Origin: Massilia eburnea
GTDB lineage: Bacteria; Pseudomonadota; Gammaproteobacteria; Burkholderiales; Burkholderiaceae_D
Direction of reading: 5' to 3'
DNA: 64,000 nucleotides
Assembly: GCF_009720745.1 (NCBI RefSeq)
Contig: NZ_WNKX01000007.1
Span: 186,001 to 250,000 of the forward strand
The translations under genes were made by a program, and so were the position numbers. Shown here one piece after another: positions 9,060 through 17,767 of this stretch. The notes below the pieces were generated by a model. The model was not told where the DNA came from. It ran no database searches and saw nothing but the letters and a program-made list of their open reading frames with translations. Numbering within the stretch: position 1 is the first letter of the stretch; each line of letters starts with the position of its first letter.

Positions 9060-10016
9060 ATGAGCATCCTTCAAATGGCCTTCCTGGCGCTGGTATTCCT
9101 GGCGGTCTTCGGCACCGCCTATGTGATCATGCTGCGCTTTTCCAGCAACCCGGTGCAGGGCCGCCTGCAGCAGGTAACGGAACTTCCGAGCGCTCCGCGC
9201 CGCCGCGAGCGCATCAGTCCCAACCTCCTGTCCCGCCTTTCCACCTGGCTCGCGCCGGTAGCCAAGCTGTCTGGCGCCGAAGAAGAAGAGTGGGAAAAGT
9301 CCGCGCTGCGCACGCGCTTCATGAATGCCGGCATGCGCCATCCCGCGATGGGCGTGCTGTACTTCGCCGCCAAAACAGCATTGGCCATCGTCCTGCCGCT
9401 GGCAACGTATGTCGTGCTGGTGCTGGCCAATTCGCACCTGACCGGCAACGGCCTGATGTTCTGGCTCCTGCTGGCCGCAGCGGTAGGCTACTATCTGCCC
9501 AACTACGCGCTGCGCTACGCGGTCAACCATCGCCAGCGCGAAATTTTCGAATCCTTCCCCGATGCGCTGGACTTGATGACGGTATGCGTTGAAGCAGGCC
9601 TGGCAATGGACGCCGCCTTGCTGCGCGTGGCCGAGGAAATCGGGATCAAGAGCCCGGTCCTGGCCGATGAACTGCACCTGGTCACGCTGGAACTGCGCGC
9701 TGGCCTGGCCAAGGAGCGCGCCCTGCGCAACCTGGCGCTGCGCACCGGCGTGGAAGATGTGGACGCACTGGTGGCCATGCTGATCCAGGCGGAGCGTTTC
9801 GGCACCAGCATCGCGGACTCGCTGCGCGTCCAATCCGACCTGCTGCGCACGCGCCGCCGCCAGCGCGCCGAAGAAGCTGCTGCAAAGATTTCCCTGAAAC
9901 TGCTGTTCCCGTTGATCTTCTTCATCTTCCCATCGCTGCTGGTGGTGCTGATGGGGCCCGCCTTTATCTCGATTTACCGCGTACTGCTGCCAACCATGAG
10001 CGGCGACGCCGGCTAG
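9060..10016 (+). CDS. tadC: TadC inner-membrane platform protein
   Basis: A 318-residue T2SSF-domain protein that partners TadB. It has an N-terminal anchor, a helix pair around residues 100-145 and a C-terminal hydrophobic pair ending LLFPLIFFIFPSLLVVLMGP. The core carries SFPDALDLMTVCVEAGLAMDAAL and LVAMLIQAERFGTSIADSLRVQS, typical of TadC. GGAG lies upstream of the ATG. The next gene begins 12 nt later. Confidence 0.93.
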   Translation: MSILQMAFLALVFLAVFGTAYVIMLRFSSNPVQGRLQQVTELPSAPRRRERISPNLLSRLSTWLAPVAKLSGAEEEEWEKSALRTRFMNAGMRHPAMGVLYFAAKTALAIVLPLATYVVLVLANSHLTGNGLMFWLLLAAAVGYYLPNYALRYAVNHRQREIFESFPDALDLMTVCVEAGLAMDAALLRVAEEIGIKSPVLADELHLVTLELRAGLAKERALRNLALRTGVEDVDALVAMLIQAERFGTSIADSLRVQSDLLRTRRRQRAEEAAAKISLKLLFPLIFFIFPSLLVVLMGPAFISIYRVLLPTMSGDAG

Positions 10017-10028
10017 AAAGGAACTGCC

Positions 10029-11486
10029 ATGATCAAGCTTAAGCCAATCGCATTGGCCGCCATGGGTTGCGGCCTTCTCTCGGCATGCAGCGCCCCGCCG
10101 CCATCGCGCCCTTTGGCCTTGCAGCCTGTGGTGCGCGGCGACATGCCGGGCAACCAGGCCGCCAGCTGGAACCGGCTGGCTCGCTTCCACCACGAGCGCG
10201 GACAGCTGGCGCTGGCGCTTGGCGCCTACGCACAGTCATTGGCGCTGGACTCGAACCAGCTCGAGGCGCGCAATGCCGTGGCCGTGATCGAGGCGCAGCG
10301 CGGCGACCTGGAATCGGCGCGCAAGGCTCTGGTGGCGCTGGTCAATGACTATCCCGGCGAAGCGCAGCCGCATACCAACCTTGGCTATGTGCTGTACCTG
10401 ATGGGCGATAACGCCGGCGCATCGCAAGTGCTGCGCCGCGCCATGGCGCTGGGCGCCGGGCCGAAGGCCTTCCAGAACCTGCAGCTGGCGGAAGCCGCCA
10501 TGGGCAAGGCGCCAAGCGCCGAAGACGCGCAACTGGCCGCCGCACATGCCGCCCCGCGCGCCGCCGAACCGCCTGTCTCCGCAACCGCGGCAACTGCATC
10601 CGGTGCTGACGCCGCCCCGTCGGTCGTGCCACTCGCAGCACCGCTCGCAGCCAGCAGCGGCGCCATGCCATCGGCAACTGCTCGCGCAGCCCAGGCAGCA
10701 CCTGCCGCACTGCCCGCCGCAGCCACGCCGGTGGCGGCAACTGCAGCCCCCTCCGTGGCCCCCGCCCCAGCACCGGCAACTGTCGCAGCCGTCGCGCCAG
10801 CCGTCGTAGCCGTCACCGCCCCCGTCCCCACGCCGGCGCCTGTCATGCCCACCGTTCCTGTGCGAAAAATGGCTGCGCCTCTTGAAGCGGCACCGCTGGC
10901 CGCAGCAAAACCTGCGCCGATCCAGATCGTCCCCGACACGCCAAACGCCACGCGCAGCGCACCTGACCAGCTCACTGTGCTGCCCTCCTCGCGTGAAATC
11001 GCCAACCACATGGAACTGGTCAAGCTGAATGCCAGCGTCTACGAGCTGAAAGCGCGCGTCGCTCCAGATCCGGTCATCGCGTCGGCACCGGTGGCTGCCG
11101 TTGTGCCGAAGCCCGCCGTGCAGGCCGTGCCAAAAGCAGAAAAGGTCCGCATGGTCCGCCTGGAAGTCGCCAACGGCAACGGCGTCACCGGCATGGCGCG
11201 CCGCTTCCGCAGCCTGCTTGGCCAGATGGGCATCCCGGTCGACCGCCTGAGCAACGACAAGCCTTACAAGCAGGTCGCCACCACCATCCAGTACAGCCCA
11301 GGCTTCGAAAAGCAGGCCGCCAGCCTGCAGAAAGCCCTGCAAGGCAAAGCGCAGCTCACCAGCAAACAGCTGGCTTCCAGCGACGTACGCCTGGTGCTGG
11401 GCAAGGACGCCCGCGTCAGCCTGACCGCCGCCACCGAGGCCGCAGGCCTTTCCCTGGTCGCCATGCAAGAGGACAGCAATAACTGA
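10029..11486 (+). CDS. TadD-like TPR lipoprotein with LytR_C-like tail
   Basis: The 485-residue lipoprotein has lipobox LSAC with Cys near residue 18. TPR-type helices follow (ASWNRLARFHHERGQLALALGAY, LDSNQLEARNAVAVIEAQRGD, PHTNLGYVLYLMGDNAGASQVL), as in TadD. A roughly 180-residue Ala/Pro-rich linker leads to a C-terminal region near residue 375 (VRLEVANGNGVTGMARRF ... YSPGFEKQAASLQKAL ... DVRLVLGKD). That region matches the LytR/CpsA C-terminal domain fold seen in Tad-linked TPR proteins. TadD is needed for pilus assembly; the tail may contact the cell wall (inference). It closes the tad gene run. Confidence 0.86.
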   Translation: MIKLKPIALAAMGCGLLSACSAPPPSRPLALQPVVRGDMPGNQAASWNRLARFHHERGQLALALGAYAQSLALDSNQLEARNAVAVIEAQRGDLESARKALVALVNDYPGEAQPHTNLGYVLYLMGDNAGASQVLRRAMALGAGPKAFQNLQLAEAAMGKAPSAEDAQLAAAHAAPRAAEPPVSATAATASGADAAPSVVPLAAPLAASSGAMPSATARAAQAAPAALPAAATPVAATAAPSVAPAPAPATVAAVAPAVVAVTAPVPTPAPVMPTVPVRKMAAPLEAAPLAAAKPAPIQIVPDTPNATRSAPDQLTVLPSSREIANHMELVKLNASVYELKARVAPDPVIASAPVAAVVPKPAVQAVPKAEKVRMVRLEVANGNGVTGMARRFRSLLGQMGIPVDRLSNDKPYKQVATTIQYSPGFEKQAASLQKALQGKAQLTSKQLASSDVRLVLGKDARVSLTAATEAAGLSLVAMQEDSNN

Positions 11487-11529
11487 AGTCACTGAACGTA
11501 CCCAATACAAACGCTAAGAGGGGTCGCAC

Positions 11530-13566
11530 ATGTTGATGCAAACGAGGATGAAAAGCTTTATAAACTTCCTGGCCGCCTGCCTGCTGGCGGGCTTTTTAGC
11601 AGCCTGCGGCGGTGGTGGCACCAACGATGGTTGCATCAACATTGACCCTTCGCGGTCCAGTTCATTGCCAAGTTGTAGCGGTAGTGGCGGCACAACCACC
11701 CCAGGTACGGGTACATCTACTTCAGGCACCTTAACACTTGCCATGCAGGACAGTTCTGGAGCGGCTCTCACGAATTTAACTCCTGACGTACCGGCAACTG
11801 TGAATGTCGTCGTGAAGAATGCCAACGGCGTCGCCGTTTCAAACAATGTCGTCACATTCACAACTTCGGATACCACAGGGGTATTCTCACCCGCCATCGG
11901 AACGGCCCTTACCGACGGCAATGGCATGGCAAGCTTGAAGTTGGCCGCAGGCACGCAGGCCGGAGCATTCACGCTGACCGCGAGTAGCGTGATAGGCTCA
12001 TCGACAGTGAAAGCAACCAAGAGCTACACGGTCTCTTTCCCTGTCCTGACGACGAGCGACATTATCGTTTCTCCGTCGACAGTACCAGCAGGCGCCAACG
12101 CGAGCGTCACACTGTCCATCAAGAACGGCAGCACCAATTACACGTCTCCGGTTTCCGTCGCCTTCACATCGATCTGTACCAAGTCCGGCAAAGCGCTGAT
12201 CGGTTCACCTGTGATTACGCAAAATGGTGTGGCAGTGGCGAGCTATACGGATAAAGGCTGCGGCACAACCGATACACTCACCGCGACCGCCGTGGTACCG
12301 AACGCGACGCTGACGAAGTCAGTTGATATCGTCGTACTCCCTGCAGCAGCGGGCTCGCTGAAATTCGTCGGGGTGGACACCACTAACATTGCGTTGAAGT
12401 TCACCGGTGGCGTGGGGCGCCCAGAATTTTCGACCGTGAAGTTCCAGGTCTTTGATATGAACGGTGCCCCTGTAGTGGGCAAGCTCGTAAGCTTTGTGTT
12501 CAGCGATAGCAACCAAGCCACCACTACTGGTGGCCTGAAATTGAACCCTGCAACAGCTACCACCGCTGCTGACGGCACTGTCACAACGACCGTTTCGGAT
12601 GGCACAATTCCGACCTCTGTAAGGGTTGTCGCATCGGTAGTAGGTAGCTCGCCATTGCTCACAACTATTTCAAGCCTGCTCGTGGTTTCGAGTGGCGTTC
12701 CCGACCAGCGCCACTTCACGGTACTACCTGAAGTCGGCAATGCCGAATGCTGGAATATCATTGGAAAATGCGTAATGGTGAGTGCATATCTAGCAGACCA
12801 CTTCGGCAACCAAGTCACGGACGGGACGGTCGTCAACTTCACCACCGAAGGAGGGATGATTATTGACTCTTGCCAGACAGTCAACGGATTATGTTCGGTG
12901 CCTCTCTACTCATCATTCCCTCATCCGCTTGACGGACGCGTAACCATCTTGGCCTACGCGCTCGGAGAAGAAAACTTCCTCGACAAAAACAACAACAACA
13001 CGTTCAACGACGGCATTGATGGCTTCAACGTCCCCGGCGATGACCTATCGCCCGACATTTTCCGGGACGACAATGAGGATGGACTCTTGTCGGCAGGGGA
13101 ACCGTGCATCGGACCCAACACCAACGGAACCTGTACCACGCCAGGGGATCTGAAATACAACGGCGTGCTGAGGATTCCGCAACAGCCAAGCCCACAGGCA
13201 CAATACATCTCAACGTCTTTTGTGATGCAATTCTCATCCAGCCATGCACAGATAACGGTGACTCCGTCGCCCATCTCGTGTACGGGTACTTCGACTGATG
13301 TCCAAGTCACGGTAAAAGATGACAGAAACCTTTTGATGCCAGCCGGTACAAAGATCGCGTTCTCTGCCACCTATGGAGCGACCGCGGTACAAGTATCCCC
13401 TTCAGAAGCTACTGTGCCGAGCGTGATCTTGCCTGTAGGGGGAGTAATTTTCCATCCTACCTATGTTGTAACTATTCCTTGTTCAGGAACGGCAACAGGC
13501 ACCTTCAATGTAACAGTAACCACTCCAGGTGGAACCGTAACCCCTTCTAGTACTCGAATCAACTAA
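11530..13566 (+). CDS. Ig-like (Big_1) domain surface lipoprotein with EF-hand-like loop
   Basis: The 678-residue lipoprotein has lipobox LAAC at about residue 26 followed by GGGGTNDG. Several bacterial Ig-like repeats of invasin/intimin Big_1 type follow: VVVKNANGVAVSNNVVTFTT, then ADHFGNQVTDGTVVNFTTEG. Residues 513-524 read DDNEDGLLSAGE, a perfect DxNxDGxxxxxE EF-hand loop, preceded by DKNNNNTFNDG. It starts 43 nt after tadD with GAGGGG before the ATG. Codon use is visibly poorer in G/C third positions than in the tad genes, suggesting separate acquisition. A cell-surface adhesin role is inference from domains and neighbourhood. Confidence 0.8.
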   Translation: MLMQTRMKSFINFLAACLLAGFLAACGGGGTNDGCINIDPSRSSSLPSCSGSGGTTTPGTGTSTSGTLTLAMQDSSGAALTNLTPDVPATVNVVVKNANGVAVSNNVVTFTTSDTTGVFSPAIGTALTDGNGMASLKLAAGTQAGAFTLTASSVIGSSTVKATKSYTVSFPVLTTSDIIVSPSTVPAGANASVTLSIKNGSTNYTSPVSVAFTSICTKSGKALIGSPVITQNGVAVASYTDKGCGTTDTLTATAVVPNATLTKSVDIVVLPAAAGSLKFVGVDTTNIALKFTGGVGRPEFSTVKFQVFDMNGAPVVGKLVSFVFSDSNQATTTGGLKLNPATATTAADGTVTTTVSDGTIPTSVRVVASVVGSSPLLTTISSLLVVSSGVPDQRHFTVLPEVGNAECWNIIGKCVMVSAYLADHFGNQVTDGTVVNFTTEGGMIIDSCQTVNGLCSVPLYSSFPHPLDGRVTILAYALGEENFLDKNNNNTFNDGIDGFNVPGDDLSPDIFRDDNEDGLLSAGEPCIGPNTNGTCTTPGDLKYNGVLRIPQQPSPQAQYISTSFVMQFSSSHAQITVTPSPISCTGTSTDVQVTVKDDRNLLMPAGTKIAFSATYGATAVQVSPSEATVPSVILPVGGVIFHPTYVVTIPCSGTATGTFNVTVTTPGGTVTPSSTRIN

Positions 13567-13681
13567 GGAGCCAGCGTGCGCTGCGGGCATCGCCAAATCG
13601 GCGGTTCCAGCGGCGCAACTGCATGCTAACGCATGATTGCAAAGAGGGCAGCTAGGGCGCCACAAAAGCTTGCGGCAACTC

Positions 13682-15109
13682 CTAGGTCAGCTCTTTTTGC
13701 AGGAAACGCCAGATCTCCGGTGCCTGCAGCGCGGCGATGTTCAGGCGCATGAACTGCGACGGCAGCTGGCTTGGCGAGAACAGGCTGCCGGGCGCCAGCA
13801 GCAAGCCCTGCCCCATGGCCTTCTCGGTCAGCACATTGGTATCCCTCCCCGCGTCCACCCACACAAACATGCCTGCCGGTGGCGCGCTGGCGATGCGCAT
13901 GCCGGTTTTCTCCAGCTGGCGCACGGTGCGCGCACGCAGGCCATCCAGGCGCGTGCGGATACGTTCCGTGTGCTTGCGGTAGCTGCCCTCCGACAGCACC
14001 TTGTGCACCACGCGTTCGCCGATGTCGCTGGTGGTGAGGGTTTGCAGCATCTTGCGATCGGCCAGGCGCAGCGCCATTTCTTCCGATGTAGCGATGAAGC
14101 CGACGCGCAGGTTGGCAGCCATGGTCTTGGAAAAGCCCCCCAGGTAGATCACGCGTTTCAGCTGGTCGAGCGCCGCCATGCGCGTGGCAGGCTGTACGCT
14201 GCTGCCGGGATGCAGGTCGCAGTAGATATCGTCTTCCACAATGGTGATGTTGTGCTCCTCCGCGATGCGCAGGATCTGGAAGGCTTTTGCCGCCGATAGC
14301 GAAGTCGAACTCGGGTTGTGCAGCACGGAGTTGATTACGTACAGCTTGGGCTTGTGGATCGCGGCCAGTTCGGCCAGCTGCGCGAGATCGGGACCGTCGG
14401 CCAGGCGCGGAATGCCGACCACGCGCGCGCCCAGTGCGGCGAAGGAGCCGAACATCAGGAACCAGGCCGGGTCATCCACGAATACCGTGTCGCCGGGGCG
14501 GGTGAATTCTCGCGCCACCATGTCGATCGCCTGCGTGACGCCGGCCGTGGTGACAATCTGCTCCGGCGTGGCGCCGATTTCGAGCTCCGCCAGTTTGTGC
14601 TGCAAGTGCTGACGCAGCGGCAAATAGCCTTGCGGCACGCCGTAATTCAGCAGGATGCTGCTGTGCTGGCGGCTGATGGCGCGCAGCGCGTTGCCAATTG
14701 CCACGCCGTCCAGCCAGTCCGCCGGCAGCACGCCGGTGCCGGGCATGTGCTGGTGCGGCACGGTCCGGAACATATTCCGCACCAGCCAGACTACGTCCAG
14801 CCCCTGCGAACCTTCGGGCTGCGCCAGGCCGGCCTCCGGGGCTGGCTGGGGCGCCTGCAACGGTGCGCGATCCCGGATGAAGAAGCCGGCGCCGCGCCGC
14901 GATTCGAGATAGCCGCGCGCCACCAGCTTGTCATAGGCGCCGACCACGGTGAACGGCGATACGCCGTGCGCCGTGGCGAAGTGGCGTATCGATGGCATGC
15001 GCGTGCCGGCGCGCAGCACGCGGTCGTCGATGCGGGCGGCGACGCTGCGCACGATCTGGTCGCTGAGCGACTCGCCGCCTTCGCGGGACAGGAGGATTGT
15101 ATTGGTCAT
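13682..15109 (-). CDS. MocR-type regulator (GntR HTH fused to aminotransferase fold)
   Basis: The 475-residue protein joins an N-terminal winged helix of GntR type (LSDQIVRSVAARID, TRMPSIRHFATAHGVSPFTVVGAYDKLVARGYLESRRGAGFFI) to a class I aminotransferase-like domain. The PLP-binding region YLGGFSKTMAANLRVGF contains the Schiff-base Lys. MocR regulators sense PLP or its amino-acid adducts and usually control a divergent neighbour. Here that is the threonine-dehydratase-like gene 114 nt away, with a direct repeat in the gap. The effector cannot be read from sequence. Confidence 0.92.
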   Translation of the reverse strand: MTNTILLSREGGESLSDQIVRSVAARIDDRVLRAGTRMPSIRHFATAHGVSPFTVVGAYDKLVARGYLESRRGAGFFIRDRAPLQAPQPAPEAGLAQPEGSQGLDVVWLVRNMFRTVPHQHMPGTGVLPADWLDGVAIGNALRAISRQHSSILLNYGVPQGYLPLRQHLQHKLAELEIGATPEQIVTTAGVTQAIDMVAREFTRPGDTVFVDDPAWFLMFGSFAALGARVVGIPRLADGPDLAQLAELAAIHKPKLYVINSVLHNPSSTSLSAAKAFQILRIAEEHNITIVEDDIYCDLHPGSSVQPATRMAALDQLKRVIYLGGFSKTMAANLRVGFIATSEEMALRLADRKMLQTLTTSDIGERVVHKVLSEGSYRKHTERIRTRLDGLRARTVRQLEKTGMRIASAPPAGMFVWVDAGRDTNVLTEKAMGQGLLLAPGSLFSPSQLPSQFMRLNIAALQAPEIWRFLQKELT

Positions 15110-15146
15110 ATCACCATCACAGTGCGTGAAATTATCCGTGCAAGTG

Positions 15147-15167
15147 TATTGGTACTGTACTGGTTAC
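15147..15167. promoter_or_regulatory. Direct repeat, candidate MocR operator
   Basis: TATTGGTAC at 15147-15155 is followed by TACTGGTTAC at 15158-15167, giving two similar words in direct orientation 11 bases apart, one helical turn. The site lies between the divergent MocR gene (start 15109) and the dehydratase-like gene (start 15224). MocR/PdxR proteins are known to bind direct repeats, so this is a plausible operator. Confidence 0.45.
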
Positions 15168-15223
15168 TTATTCTACGATACACCCATCCCCGTCAAACTT
15201 CCAGTGATTAAAGGAGCCTTGCC

Positions 15224-16201
15224 ATGACCCTGCTGCCAACCCGTGCTGAACTCGACGCTGCTGCCACCATCGTGTATGGCGCCATGCCGGCCACGCCGCA
15301 GTTTTCCTGGCCTCTGTTGAACGAGGCGCTGGGTACGGATGCCTGGGTCAAGCATGAAAACCATACGCCAACCGGCGCTTTCAAAGTGCGTGGCGGCCTG
15401 GTTTACCTGGCTGGCTTGCTGAAACGCGAGCCAGGCGTCAGCGGGATCATATCGGCCACGCGCGGCAACCATGGGCAGTCGCTGGCGTTTGCTGCACGCC
15501 GCCACGGGGTGAAGGTGACCATCGTGGTCCCGCATGGCAATAGCGTGGAAAAGAACGCCGCCATGCGCGGCCTCGGGGCGGACCTGATCGAATTCGGTGA
15601 CGATTTCCAGGCCAGCCGCGAATATGCGCTGTCGCTGGCGCGCAAGCAAGGCCTGCACATGGTGCCGTCCTACCATCAGGACCTGGTGGCTGGCGTGGCG
15701 AGCTATTGGATGGAGCTGTTCCATGCGCAGCCTGCGCTGGATACGGTATTTGTGCCGATCGGCATGGGATCAGGCTTTGCTGCGGCGATTGCGGCGCGCG
15801 AGGCGCTGGGCTTGCGCACGCGCGTGATCGGGGTGGTGTCGAGCCATGCTCCGGCTTACCTGGAGTCCTTCCGTAGCGGTGAACTGCGCGAGGCGCCGGC
15901 TACCACGGAGCTGGCGGATGGCATGGCTTGCCGTACACCAGATCGTGAATCGTTGGAGGTTGTGCGCCGCTATGCGGATGATGTAATTGAAGTCAGCGAT
16001 GAGGAGGTGGCGCGGGCGATACGCTTGTATTACCGGGCGACGCACAACCTGGCCGAGGGCGCGGGGGCGGCGGCGCTGGCGGCGGCTTTGCGGCTGAAAC
16101 ACGATGCGCGTGTGGCGGGGTGCAGGGTCGGCCTGCCGCTGACCGGCGCGAATGTGGATGCGGAGAAGATCATGCGGGTTTTGTCAGAGGTGCTGCCATG
16201 A
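15224..16201 (+). CDS. Threonine/serine dehydratase-like PLP enzyme
   Basis: A 325-residue fold-type II PLP enzyme. The Lys motif HENHTPTGAFKVRGG contains the PLP-binding Lys, and the cofactor phosphate loop is near IGMGSGFAAAIAA. ATRGNHGQSLAFAARRHGVKVTIVVP is typical of threonine dehydratases. There is no C-terminal ACT regulatory domain, so it resembles catabolic or single-domain threonine/serine dehydratases; the exact substrate (threonine, serine, hydroxyaspartate or other) is uncertain. It lies divergent to a MocR regulator and overlaps the start of the exporter gene by ATGA. Confidence 0.85.
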   Translation: MTLLPTRAELDAAATIVYGAMPATPQFSWPLLNEALGTDAWVKHENHTPTGAFKVRGGLVYLAGLLKREPGVSGIISATRGNHGQSLAFAARRHGVKVTIVVPHGNSVEKNAAMRGLGADLIEFGDDFQASREYALSLARKQGLHMVPSYHQDLVAGVASYWMELFHAQPALDTVFVPIGMGSGFAAAIAAREALGLRTRVIGVVSSHAPAYLESFRSGELREAPATTELADGMACRTPDRESLEVVRRYADDVIEVSDEEVARAIRLYYRATHNLAEGAGAAALAAALRLKHDARVAGCRVGLPLTGANVDAEKIMRVLSEVLP

Positions 16202-17220
16202 CGCCGTATTCACATGATTTGCCGGGGTGGGAGGTGGACTGCCAACCCGGTAAACCCGGGTCTGACCCAAGGGTCAGACCCGGTCTGCGCAGCCTGCCGA
16301 GGATGGGTCAGACCCTTGGGTCTGACCCTGGTTTACCGGGTTTGTCAAACGAAGCAAAAGGCATGCTATTGGGCTTCGTCGGCGTCGCCATCTTCAGCTT
16401 GACCTTGCCATTTACCCGGCTGGCGGTGGCCGGGCTCGATCCAGTCTTCGTGGCCATGGGCCGCGCCGTGGCAGCTGCTGTACTGGCCCTGTGCTGGCTG
16501 CACTGGAAGCGCGCCGCCTTGCCGTCGCGCGCCCAGTTGCCGTCACTCCTGGCCGTCACTATCGGCTGCGTGATCGGCTTCCCCTTGCTGACCTCCATCG
16601 CCATGCGCACCCTGCCCGCTTCCCACGGTGCTGTACTGGTCGGCATCCTGCCGCTGGCCACCGCCTTGTTCGCCGCGTTGCGCGGCCACGAACGTCCGTC
16701 CGCCGGCTTCTGGATGATGGCGGCCGCCGGCAGCGCCCTGGTCATCGGCTTCGCGCTGCGACAATCCGGCGGCGGACTGCATGGCGCCGACCTGGCCGTC
16801 TTCGCCGCCGTGGCGCTGGCTGCCATGGGGTATGCGGAAGGCGGGCGGCAGTCGCAAACCATGGGCGGCGAACAGGTGATCGGCTGGGCGCTGGTCCTGT
16901 CGCTGCCGGTCGCGGCTCCGGCCGCCGCCTGGCTGGTCTGGCGTGACTGGCCCACGATGACCGCCGCAACGGCCAGCGCATGGCTAGGCTTCGGCTACGT
17001 CTCCGTGTTCTCCATGTTTATCGGCTTCTTTTTCTGGTACCGCGGCATGGCGCTGGGCGGCGTGGCGCGGGTCGGCCAGGTGCAGCTGGCGCAGCCCGGA
17101 TTATCGTTGGTGGCAGCTGCCCTGGTCCTGAACGAAACTTTGCAAATTGAGCATATTCTGTTCACTTTTGCCGTAATTGCCGTCGTCGGCGCAGGAAAAC
17201 GCATGAAAGTCGCCCGTTGA
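16198..17220 (+). CDS. EamA/DMT-family exporter with repeat-derived N-terminus
   Basis: A drug/metabolite transporter superfamily protein with about ten hydrophobic segments, from MLLGFVGVAIFSLTLPFTRL to HILFTFAVIAVVGAGK, in two EamA halves. The ATG at 16198 overlaps the upstream stop (ATGA) and gives 340 residues. Residues about 16-49, however, are encoded by a palindromic repeat element that is open in this frame. The normal family start would be near the in-frame ATG at 16363 (285 residues). Which start is used cannot be told; GAAGCAAAAG before 16363 is a weak site. Its linkage to a dehydratase suggests amino-acid or metabolite export (inference). Confidence 0.85.
   Translation: MTPYSHDLPGWEVDCQPGKPGSDPRVRPGLRSLPRMGQTLGSDPGLPGLSNEAKGMLLGFVGVAIFSLTLPFTRLAVAGLDPVFVAMGRAVAAAVLALCWLHWKRAALPSRAQLPSLLAVTIGCVIGFPLLTSIAMRTLPASHGAVLVGILPLATALFAALRGHERPSAGFWMMAAAGSALVIGFALRQSGGGLHGADLAVFAAVALAAMGYAEGGRQSQTMGGEQVIGWALVLSLPVAAPAAAWLVWRDWPTMTAATASAWLGFGYVSVFSMFIGFFFWYRGMALGGVARVGQVQLAQPGLSLVAAALVLNETLQIEHILFTFAVIAVVGAGKRMKVAR
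16244..16342. repeat. Palindromic repeat element A (GGGTCTGACCC family) inside a coding frame
   Basis: Two 38-base arms, 16244-16281 and 16305-16342, are inverted copies with three mismatches by eye, separated by a 23-base centre. Each arm begins AACCCGGTAAACC and carries two nested 11-base palindromic words, GGGTCTGACCC and GGGTCAGACCC, either side of AA or TT. Related elements lie at 51413-51517 and 63910-64000. Here the element sits within the 5' part of the EamA gene without introducing a stop. Confidence 0.85.
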
Positions 17221-17247
17221 CCGTGACGAATTCGGCAACGCGCAGAG

Positions 17248-17253
17248 TACAAT
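17248..17253 (+). promoter_or_regulatory. Possible -10 box before ridA
   Basis: TACAAT lies 34 bases before the ridA start in the short gap after the exporter gene. It is a good -10 hexamer, but no strong -35 lies at 17 bases (GACGAA at 17225-17230 is weak). A second promoter for ridA and the aminotransferase is possible. Confidence 0.35.
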
Positions 17254-17287
17254 AGCGTTTTCACGGAACCTTTTTCTTGGAAATCAC

Positions 17288-17749
17288 ATGTCTGTCTACG
17301 AAAAACTGAAGTCGCTCGATATCACCCTGACCGCGCCAGCCGCCCCGGTAGCCGCCTATGTCATGCATGTACAAACCGGCAACCAGGTTTTCCTGTCCGG
17401 CCACATCGCGAAAAAGGCCGACGGCACCCCTTGGGTAGGCCAGCTGGGTAAGAATATCTCGACCGAAGAAGGCAAGCAGGCAGCGCGCTCCATTGCCATC
17501 GCCATGCTGGGCACCCTGCAGGAAGCCTGCGGCGGCGACCTGACCCGCGTCAAGCGCATCGTCAAGGTCATGAGCCTGGTGAATTCCACCCCTGATTACA
17601 CCGAGCAGCATCTGGTGACCAACGGCTGCTCCGAGCTGCTGGGCGAAGTGTTCGGCGACGCCGGCAAGCACGCCCGCTCCGCTTTCGGCGTGGCCCAGAT
17701 CCCGCTCGGCGCCTGCGTCGAAATCGAAATGATCGCAGAAATCGCTTAA
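17288..17749 (+). CDS. RidA/YjgF-family enamine-imine deaminase-like protein
   Basis: A 153-residue RidA-superfamily protein (YjgF/Rid, close to the group with long N-terminus: PAAPVAAYVMHVQTGNQVFLSG). It carries GQLGKNISTEEGKQAARSIAIAML and the C-terminal SAFGVAQIPLGACVEIEMIAEI. RidA proteins hydrolyse reactive 2-aminoacrylate and related imines released by PLP dehydratases. The conserved Arg of active RidA proteins near the C-terminus (R-x-x-V/A) may be HARSAFGVAQIP here. Its place beside a PLP dehydratase and an aminotransferase fits that detoxifying role. Confidence 0.88.
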   Translation: MSVYEKLKSLDITLTAPAAPVAAYVMHVQTGNQVFLSGHIAKKADGTPWVGQLGKNISTEEGKQAARSIAIAMLGTLQEACGGDLTRVKRIVKVMSLVNSTPDYTEQHLVTNGCSELLGEVFGDAGKHARSAFGVAQIPLGACVEIEMIAEIA

Positions 17750-17767
17750 TTATCCTGAGTATTGAAA

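Noticed and set aside
5460..10193. Very long minus-strand open frame (about 1577 codons) rich in His, Gln and Asp
   Set aside because: It lies antisense to tadZ, tadA, tadB and tadC, which have full motif support; His/Gln/Arg-rich composition is typical of antisense frames in GC-rich genes.
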